This document shows, piece by piece, positions 7,742 through 12,359 of a stretch of 12,359 nt of DNA (its first letter is position 1; every line of letters begins with the position of its first letter). The DNA is from Thalassospiraceae bacterium. Its GTDB lineage: Bacteria > Pseudomonadota > Alphaproteobacteria > Rhodospirillales > Magnetovibrionaceae. Where the stretch lies: positions 1-12,359 of the forward strand of contig DAOWFT010000189.1 of the NCBI GenBank assembly GCA_030637845.1, given 5' to 3'. The position numbers and the translations under genes are program-made. Under the pieces are notes generated by a model. The model made no database searches. It saw only the letters and a program-made list of their open reading frames with translations, and was not told where the DNA came from.

Positions 7742-7772
7742 CGGTCTCAAATGCCTTGGTTGGGGTCACTTA

Positions 7773-7802
7773 ATAAAACCCGCAAACGTAAAAGCCTTTC
7801 AA
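7773..7802 (-). promoter_or_regulatory. prs: Candidate sigma70-type promoter of prs
   Basis: On the minus strand, TTGAAA (7797-7802) and TTTTAT (7773-7778) are separated by 18 bases. Transcription would start about 25-30 bases before the prs ATG. The -35 is a 5/6 match by position to TTGACA, while the -10 is a moderate match. The -35 lies within the inverted repeat 7798-7824. Confidence 0.35.
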
Positions 7803-7824
7803 ATGGGCAAAGCCCCTCTTTGAA
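7798..7824 (-). repeat. Inverted repeat / weak terminator candidate upstream of prs
   Basis: TTCAAA (7798-7803) pairs with TTTGAA (7819-7824), and inside it GGGC (7805-7808) pairs with GCCC (7812-7815) around a three-base loop. An asymmetric internal loop separates the two helices. It could end the upstream lipoprotein transcript, but no clean T-run follows, or act as an operator because it overlaps the candidate -35 of prs. Confidence 0.45.
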
Positions 7825-7926
7825 TCGCGGCGGAATGTAGCAGCCTCAGGGTGGGCTGTAAACGCACAATATGGCTAAAATCAGCGTATAATTCAGTGGG
7901 TTACAGTGGGCCCATATGGCGGTGTC

Positions 7927-9018
7927 TCAAGGTGGCGGCGGCAGGGCGCGCCCGGGCACCTTTGGCAAAACCACTTGAGGGGGGCTGCCAACTGGCTTTT
8001 CGGGTATGGGGCTTTTGGAAAAATCGGCCATTATCCGCGCTATTCCCTTGGCTGCGGCCTTTGAAATGGGGCTGGCGACCTCAGCCCAGCGCCCATTTAA
8101 CGAGCCTTTGGCCACCTCTTTTTCCTGAACCGCGCTTCCCAGCTCTGGGCCGTCAATTTCTGCCACCCGCCATATTATTCTGGCCATTTCAAGCCCCGGG
8201 GTGGTCGGGACCATTTCCACCAGCCCGCCCAGCACATATGTGGCCTGGCGTGGGTCTTCGGTTACCAGTATGTCTTGGATTAAAAGCTCTTTGCTCATGC
8301 TTTTGCTCAAGATTTTGCCATCCTTGGGGGGAATGCCGACAATTCCGGCCATGAGAACACCACGGGTCAGGGGGTCGGCAGGTGGCTTCGCCGGTTTAAT
8401 TTCGGCTATTGCCATTGCCGCCATTGGTTTGGCAATACCAACACCAACCGATCTTAGCAATCTGGGATCGCCAACATCCCAATCTCGCCTTGAGCCAACC
8501 ACCCCTTGGGAATGGGTGGCAATAACCCGACCAAAGGTATCGCTTAATATCCATCTGATAAAAACCGCATAGCGCAAACTGGGGTCATCAACGCCGACCT
8601 CTGCGGTTCCGCTGAGGATAAAAATATTATTTTTGCTTTCATTCATTTTATTGGCATTTATTTTACTAACGTCAACCTTGATTGGTTCGGTGCTGGATTT
8701 TACTCCGGCCCGTTCCAGATGTTCGGCAACCGAGCTTGCCAACAATTTTCCCATCGGTCTGGATGTGCCAAGGGGTTCCATCACCCTTATTTCTGCCGGG
8801 GCGTTTTCAAGGTTTGAATAATATACATCCCACCGCGTAGTCGGTGGTTCATTTATACGAATATTGTCCGGACCAAAACGCGGATCAGACGGTAGGGCAA
8901 GATTTCCAGTAGAGTTTCCAGAAATTATTTGCCCAGCAGATGAGCACGACGCAATAATCGGCAAGATTAACAAAAAAACAAAAAAGGTAATTAATCTTCT
9001 CATGCTATCTCGCTTCAT
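7927..9018 (-). CDS. Predicted lipoprotein with two repeated domains, function unknown
   Basis: The 363-residue product begins with a lipoprotein signal: basic residues, a hydrophobic core at about 9-22, then a lipobox IASC with C25. I do not recognise a named family. The mature part appears internally duplicated. GKLLASSVAEHL (90-101) matches GKILSKSMSKEL (234-245). FILSGTAEVGV (133-143) matches YVLGGLVEMVP (261-271). IRWILSDTFG (154-163) matches IIWRVAEIDG (281-290). WDVGDPRLLR (180-189) matches WAEVASPISK (311-320). The tail is proline-rich (337-363). The start is 2 bases from the pgeF stop; an ATG at 9003 (MRRL) is an alternative giving a more typical 20-residue signal. Context (lgt, pgeF, hldD) suggests an envelope role. 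The Gly-Lys helix and 'W-x-x-D-G' strand pattern recalls TolB-N/CsgG-like lipoproteins, which is only an impression. Confidence 0.85.
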   Translation of the reverse strand: MKRDSMRRLITFFVFLLILPIIASCSSAGQIISGNSTGNLALPSDPRFGPDNIRINEPPTTRWDVYYSNLENAPAEIRVMEPLGTSRPMGKLLASSVAEHLERAGVKSSTEPIKVDVSKINANKMNESKNNIFILSGTAEVGVDDPSLRYAVFIRWILSDTFGRVIATHSQGVVGSRRDWDVGDPRLLRSVGVGIAKPMAAMAIAEIKPAKPPADPLTRGVLMAGIVGIPPKDGKILSKSMSKELLIQDILVTEDPRQATYVLGGLVEMVPTTPGLEMARIIWRVAEIDGPELGSAVQEKEVAKGSLNGRWAEVASPISKAAAKGIARIMADFSKSPIPEKPVGSPPQVVLPKVPGRALPPPP

Positions 9019-9020
9019 TC

Positions 9021-9812
9021 TTAAATCATTATAGCCGAAAGGATGCGGCCATAATCTTTTTCATTATTATGTGTTGCCCGACGATAGCTGAAAAAGTTTT
9101 TTTCATCTGCATATGTATCGAGGCCAAGGCTGGCACAGCTGCCGATACCGGCATTTTCAAGCCGGGCCAAAACGTACATGGGTAAATCAAACATCCAGCG
9201 GCCATCACGATTTGGGCGTTTTGAAGGAATAAAAAATCTTTCGGCATCTGCAGCATTGCTTTCAATAACCGCTGCGCGCACCTCGGCGCCGACCTCGTAG
9301 CTTTGCTGCCCAATGGTCGGGCCGATAACTGCAACGGTGCGTGAAAGGTCTGCACCCAAATCGGTCATGGCGCGGGCGGTGTTTTCCACCACACCTGAAA
9401 CGGCACCTTTCCATCCGGCATGAAGCGCGCCTATTACCCCGCCATCAATATCAGCCAATAAAACCGGGGCGCAGTCTGCGGTTAAAATACCAAGGGCCAG
9501 ACCGGGGCTGTTCGTCACCATGGCATCTGCTTTGGGCATGTTTCCCTCAACCCATGCCTCGCTAATGGTTGCCACGTCGGGCGAATGAACCTGATAGCAG
9601 GTAAGCAACAAAGCATCACCGCCCAGCCTATCCATTGCCAACTGACGATTTTTTTCCACGCTTTTAGGGTCATCGTTCGATCCGGGGCCGCAATTAAGGC
9701 CTGAATAAATGCCGCCGCTAACCCCGCCAGCGCGGGTAAAAAACCCGTGGGCAATTTTGTCGCCACCCAACAACTGATGGGTTATGGCTGAAACGGGTTT
9801 ATTGCTGCTCAT
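9021..9812 (-). CDS. pgeF: Peptidoglycan editing factor PgeF (YfiH / multicopper polyphenol oxidase family, DUF152)
   Basis: The 263-residue protein belongs to the YfiH/LACC1 family. In E. coli it removes wrongly incorporated residues such as L-Ser from peptidoglycan precursors; older annotations call it polyphenol oxidase or laccase, and related proteins act on purine nucleosides. Motifs are GFFTRAGGVS at 23-32, QVHS with H76, TADCAPVLLAD at 111-121 with C114, HAGWKG with H131 (the metal site His-Cys-His), GPTIGQQSYEVG at 164-175, and DTYADEKNFFSYRR at 232-245. No signal peptide is seen, consistent with a cytosolic enzyme. The ATG has no good ribosome binding site close upstream, and no better in-frame start exists. 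It follows midA by 63 bases and abuts the lipoprotein gene. Confidence 0.93.
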   Translation of the reverse strand: MSSNKPVSAITHQLLGGDKIAHGFFTRAGGVSGGIYSGLNCGPGSNDDPKSVEKNRQLAMDRLGGDALLLTCYQVHSPDVATISEAWVEGNMPKADAMVTNSPGLALGILTADCAPVLLADIDGGVIGALHAGWKGAVSGVVENTARAMTDLGADLSRTVAVIGPTIGQQSYEVGAEVRAAVIESNAADAERFFIPSKRPNRDGRWMFDLPMYVLARLENAGIGSCASLGLDTYADEKNFFSYRRATHNNEKDYGRILSAIMI

Positions 9813-9840
9813 GGGTTAGCATTATGCGTCATGCCTCATT

Positions 9841-9870
9841 GTATTCAAGGGCTGGGTATTCAAGGGCCGC
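9841..9870. repeat. 15-bp tandem duplication upstream of pgeF
   Basis: Two adjacent 15-bp units (9841-9855 and 9856-9870) share their first 12 bases, GTATTCAAGGGC, and differ at two of the last three. The unit sits in the 63-base gap between midA and pgeF. Confidence 0.75.
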
Positions 9871-9875
9871 AAGGC

Positions 9876-10964
9876 TTATTCCGCCCAAGGCGGAATCCCC
9901 AAACCAGTGCTGGAAATGGCCATAACCTTGAACAGTGTCCCCATTTGATCGGCTTCAACCAGACGGGCGTGGGCGGCTTCTATTTCTTCTATCTGTTCCT
10001 TGTCGGCACCTAACATTAGCCTGTCGGCGCGCTGGCCAAGGCCGAGCCGTGACAAAAACGCACCCTGGGGAACCGGGCCAAATACATTAACGCCTAGCCC
10101 TTCGGCAACATCGGCCAAAAGGGCAAAATCAACGTGGGCCGTGATGTCGGCTTCGCCCGGGCTTGATAAGGGGTCAAAGTACGAATGATTTTTTAATGCC
10201 TGCAAGGTATCGCCGATGCCGCGTTCAATATGGCCATAGTCAATTATCAATGCCGCCCCGCCGTGTTTTTTTATTCGCTCAGATATTGCGCGGATTATGT
10301 TTTCAGCCACCGCGCAATGTTCAAAAATTGCCCCGGGTGGTGCGTTCCGCAAATCAGATGGAATTGAACTTTCGTCTTCGAGTTTATTGCCGAGTGCATA
10401 TTTAAGCGCGCCCAATTCATCATCCCAATCAATCGCCCGCACGTGCCAGCCGTCATCGGATTTTTCGTACTGATCTATGGGAAGGGCATCAAAGAATTCG
10501 TTGGCAATTAATATTAGCGGGCCATCATCGACGTCATCAAAACTACCCCGCCATGCCGGCATACGCATATCTGGCGACAATAATGTTTTTTTCTGGATTT
10601 CACGTAATGCGGGACTGGTTTCAACCAGATGAATACGAATTGCATCATCGAATTGTTCCAGCGCACCGGCGGCGCGGATGCAATCGGCCATTAGTGTTCC
10701 GCGTCCGGGGCCAAGCTCCACAAGATTTATTTTTGCCGGTGCCCCCATGCCCTGCCAAACCACGGCTGCCCAAATGCCGATTAGCTCGCCAAACATCTGG
10801 CTTATTTCAGGCGCGGTTATAAAATCACCGCCTTCGCCGAAGGGGTCTTGCTTCATGTAATAGCCAAACTCTGGATGGGCTAGCGCCAGTTCCTCATAGC
10901 GCGAAACCGCAATCGGGCCACCGTCTGATATTTCTTTTTTAATAATGTCCAAAAGATTAGACAT
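9876..10964 (-). CDS. midA: SAM-dependent methyltransferase, MidA / NDUFAF7 family (DUF185)
   Basis: This class I SAM-dependent methyltransferase is homologous to mitochondrial NDUFAF7/MidA, which methylates an arginine of the 49-kDa subunit of complex I during assembly; the bacterial target is presumably NuoD. The 362-residue protein has the family opening GPIAVSRYEELALAHPEFGY (16-35), GGDFITAPEISQMFGELIG at 45-63, the SAM-binding VELGPGRGTL at 82-91, LIANEFFDALPIDQ at 152-165, ALIIDYGH at 238-245, ADITAHVDFALLA at 272-284, and MGTLFKVMAI at 341-350. It starts three bases after the lgt stop, an arrangement common in Alphaproteobacteria. Its stop codon is embedded in a perfect hairpin (9878-9896). 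Confidence 0.93.
   Translation of the reverse strand: MSNLLDIIKKEISDGGPIAVSRYEELALAHPEFGYYMKQDPFGEGGDFITAPEISQMFGELIGIWAAVVWQGMGAPAKINLVELGPGRGTLMADCIRAAGALEQFDDAIRIHLVETSPALREIQKKTLLSPDMRMPAWRGSFDDVDDGPLILIANEFFDALPIDQYEKSDDGWHVRAIDWDDELGALKYALGNKLEDESSIPSDLRNAPPGAIFEHCAVAENIIRAISERIKKHGGAALIIDYGHIERGIGDTLQALKNHSYFDPLSSPGEADITAHVDFALLADVAEGLGVNVFGPVPQGAFLSRLGLGQRADRLMLGADKEQIEEIEAAHARLVEADQMGTLFKVMAISSTGLGIPPWAE
9878..9896 (-). repeat. Perfect 8-bp hairpin overlapping the midA stop codon
   Basis: ATTCCGCC (9878-9885) and GGCGGAAT (9889-9896) are perfect reverse complements separated by three bases. On the minus strand the hairpin covers the last six codons of midA and reaches into the TAA. 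No T-run follows, so it is not a standard intrinsic terminator; an mRNA-stabilising or processing structure is possible. Confidence 0.7.
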
Positions 10965-10967
10965 TTT

Positions 10968-11768
10968 TTATGCCTGTTTCTTTTTTAAGGCGCGATAAAT
11001 AAGCCAGAAGCCGCCTATCCACATTGGCACCGAGAGCCATTGCTCCACGGTCGTGCCGCCAAGCAAGAACCCCAAATGGGCATCGGGCTCGCGGAAAAGT
11101 TCGGCAATGGAGCGCGCGATGCCATAGCCAATAAGAAAGATGCCGGCCAAAAGCCCGGGCTTTGTTCTGATATTTTCAGAACGAAATAAAATATGAAGAA
11201 TTACCAGCAACACCAAACCCTCCAGCGCTGCCTCGTAAAGCTGGCTCGGGTGTCTGGGGATATTTCCCGCTCCGGGGAAAACAACTCCCCACGAAACATC
11301 GGTTGGGCGGCCATAAAGTTCTGCGTTTATAAAATTAGCAATTCTTCCGAACAACAAGCCGATGGGTGCGGCAACCGCAACCATATCGAAAAAACGCAAG
11401 GCATCTATTTTGCGGTTCCGACAAAACCAAACCGTTGCCACCGCCACCCCAAGCAAGCCGCCATGAAATGACATTCCGCCTTGCCATACTTTCAGTATTT
11501 GCGATGGGTTGGCGGCGTAATAATCAAAATTATAAAAAAGCACATAACCAATGCGTCCACCCAGAACCACGGCTAAAATTGCCCAGACCAGAAAATCATC
11601 AACGTCGTCACGCTTGGCCGCAGGTGGGGTTTTTTCCGCCATCCACACCATGTAACGCCAACCCATCAACAGCCCGGCGATATAGGCAAGCGAATACCAG
11701 CGCACAGCCAATGGGCCAATTTCAAATATAATGGGATCGATGCTTGGAAATGCAAAAGCAAATGTCAT
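10968..11768 (-). CDS. lgt: Prolipoprotein diacylglyceryl transferase
   Basis: This inner-membrane enzyme transfers diacylglycerol from phosphatidylglycerol to the lipobox cysteine of prolipoproteins, the first step of lipoprotein maturation. The 266-residue polytopic protein contains GGRIGYVLFYN at 70-80, GGMSFHGGLLG at 97-107 with the essential H103, the Lgt signature GRIANFINAELYGRPTDVSW (141-160), RHPSQLYEA at 172-180, and YGIARSIAELFREPDAHLG at 215-233. Several hydrophobic segments (about 20-42, 59-79, 96-115, 127-146, 182-196, 206-221, 241-260) fit seven transmembrane helices. The signal preceding the ATG is weak (GAAAG nine bases upstream). It would process the lipoprotein encoded two genes downstream. 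Confidence 0.97.
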   Translation of the reverse strand: MTFAFAFPSIDPIIFEIGPLAVRWYSLAYIAGLLMGWRYMVWMAEKTPPAAKRDDVDDFLVWAILAVVLGGRIGYVLFYNFDYYAANPSQILKVWQGGMSFHGGLLGVAVATVWFCRNRKIDALRFFDMVAVAAPIGLLFGRIANFINAELYGRPTDVSWGVVFPGAGNIPRHPSQLYEAALEGLVLLVILHILFRSENIRTKPGLLAGIFLIGYGIARSIAELFREPDAHLGFLLGGTTVEQWLSVPMWIGGFWLIYRALKKKQA

Positions 11769-11781
11769 GTAGTGGGGCTTT

Positions 11782-11825
11782 CAAAAAAACTGCGGGCAAA
11801 AAAACTACGGGCAAAAAACTGCGGG
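11782..11825 (-). repeat. Three tandem ~15-bp units with A/T tracts between hldD and lgt
   Basis: The units 11782-11796, 11797-11811 and 11812-11825 read CAAAAAAACTGCGGG with one substitution in the second and one base less in the third. They fill most of the 61-base gap. In the direction of transcription each unit is a short GC patch followed by a run of six or seven T, resembling repeated terminator tails, but no matching stem is visible. Confidence 0.8.
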
Positions 11826-11829
11826 GCTG

Positions 11830-12359
11830 TTAGCGATAGAGATCATCGGAGCTAAGAAAATCGTTCACATATGAACGGACCCCATCTTCCAGTTCGGTAA
11901 ATTCTTTTTTATAGCCCGCGCTACGCAGATTGCGCGTATCTGCCTCTGTGAAATATTGGTATTTGTCACGAATATCCTTGGGCGTTGGTACAAACTTTAT
12001 TTTTGGTTTTTTGCCAAGGGCTTCAAAAACCGCAACTGCCAAATCACGGAAAGACCGAGCCTTGCCGGTACCGCAGTTAAACAGCCCTGAAATAGTTTCA
12101 TTATCCAAAAGCCACATCATTACATCGATGCAATCATCAATGTATATAAAGTCGCGCATCTGCCCGCCATCTGAATAATCGGGATGATGAGATTTAAATA
12201 ATTGCGCTTCTTTTCCCGCAACCGCATCGGGGTAAAGCTTGTTCACAACCGAGCGCATGGAGCCTTTGTGGTATTCGTTTGGCCCATAAACATTAAAGAA
12301 CTTTAACCCTACCCATTGTGCGGGATGGGCATCGCCACTATCAATCATACGCGCAACCC
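11830..12359 (-). CDS. hldD: ADP-L-glycero-D-manno-heptose-6-epimerase, C-terminal part (cut by window edge)
   Basis: The frame is open to the right edge, so the N-terminal Rossmann half, including the nucleotide-binding glycines and YxxxK, lies outside the window; about 175 residues are visible. HldD (RfaD) interconverts the 6-epimers of ADP-heptose to supply heptose for the LPS inner core. The visible part has FNVYGPNEYHKGSM, then RDFIYIDDCIDVMMWLL, the substrate-domain GLFNCGTGKARSFRDLA, and DIRDKYQYFTEADTRNLRSAGY near the C-terminus, all characteristic of HldD rather than of GalE-type epimerases. An internal ATG at 12346-12348 is not the true start. The 61-base gap to lgt carries a tandem repeat. 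Confidence 0.93.
   Translation of the reverse strand, partial: VARMIDSGDAHPAQWVGLKFFNVYGPNEYHKGSMRSVVNKLYPDAVAGKEAQLFKSHHPDYSDGGQMRDFIYIDDCIDVMMWLLDNETISGLFNCGTGKARSFRDLAVAVFEALGKKPKIKFVPTPKDIRDKYQYFTEADTRNLRSAGYKKEFTELEDGVRSYVNDFLSSDDLYR

Larger units (their letters stand above)
7742..7926 (-). other. Non-coding gap between the lipoprotein gene and prs
   Basis: This 185-base stretch is the longest gap in the window. It contains the 5' leader of prs, the inverted repeat and candidate promoter listed separately, and a distal part (about 7850-7926) with short imperfect repeats such as CAGTGGG/ACAGTGGG. I see no coding frame of note on either strand and no known RNA family. Confidence 0.5.

Noticed and set aside
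7742..7750. TTG at 7748-7750 as the prs start
   Set aside because: It adds only MRP before the canonical MKIISCNGNRPLAEAI N-terminus; the ATG at 7739-7741 fits the family.
7887..7892. TATAAT on the plus strand as a promoter
   Set aside because: No -35 hexamer lies 16-18 bases upstream, and it would only drive antisense transcription of the lipoprotein gene.
7851..8354. 167-codon plus-strand frame
   Set aside because: It is antisense to the lipoprotein gene, with Trp/Pro/Arg-rich composition typical of a shadow frame and no ribosome binding site.
1..12359. CRISPR array, insertion sequence, prophage or tRNA
   Set aside because: No regularly spaced repeats, transposase or integrase motifs, or tRNA-like cloverleaf were seen; genes are tightly packed housekeeping and metabolic genes.

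Overview
The window looks like a chromosomal segment of an alphaproteobacterium. I base this on the gene order hldD, lgt, midA, pgeF, a lipoprotein gene, prs, rplY, pth, ychF, on a long CTC-type ribosomal protein L25, and on the midA/NDUFAF7-like gene directly behind lgt. GC content looks intermediate by eye. The HldD gene points to a heptose-containing lipopolysaccharide. I cannot name the genus. I see no mobile element, CRISPR array, rRNA or tRNA. Almost everything lies on the minus strand as one long directon, so transcription runs from high to low coordinates. The only plus-strand gene is a 30-codon C-terminal stub at the extreme left, which converges on the directon.

From right to left, the first block (about 12359-7927) concerns the cell envelope: the 3' part of hldD (LPS heptose), lgt (lipoprotein lipidation), midA (probable complex I assembly methyltransferase), pgeF (peptidoglycan editing), and an unrecognised lipoprotein that appears to contain two copies of the same domain. 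The second block (7741-4277) is housekeeping: prs (PRPP synthesis), rplY (L25), pth (peptidyl-tRNA hydrolase) and ychF (ribosome-associated ATPase). The third block (4225-171) is a compact metabolic cassette of mtnP, mtnA and a fused class II aldolase/short-chain dehydrogenase, separated by only 13 and 1 bases.

The cassette is the most interesting part. MtnP and MtnA convert 5'-methylthioadenosine (and possibly 5'-deoxyadenosine) to the 1-phosphate of the 5-substituted ribulose. A class II aldolase could split this into dihydroxyacetone phosphate and a small aldehyde, which the fused dehydrogenase would then reduce or oxidise. That would be a one-polypeptide version of the known 'DHAP shunt' and would replace the usual MtnB-onward methionine salvage. 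The fused protein is normally annotated as a rhamnulose-1-phosphate aldolase/dehydrogenase, so the assignment rests on gene context.

The spacers hold small structures of note: three imperfect 15-bp units with T-tracts between hldD and lgt, a perfect 8-bp hairpin over the midA stop codon followed by a 15-bp direct duplication, an inverted repeat overlapping a candidate promoter before prs, and GC-rich potential hairpins before rplY.
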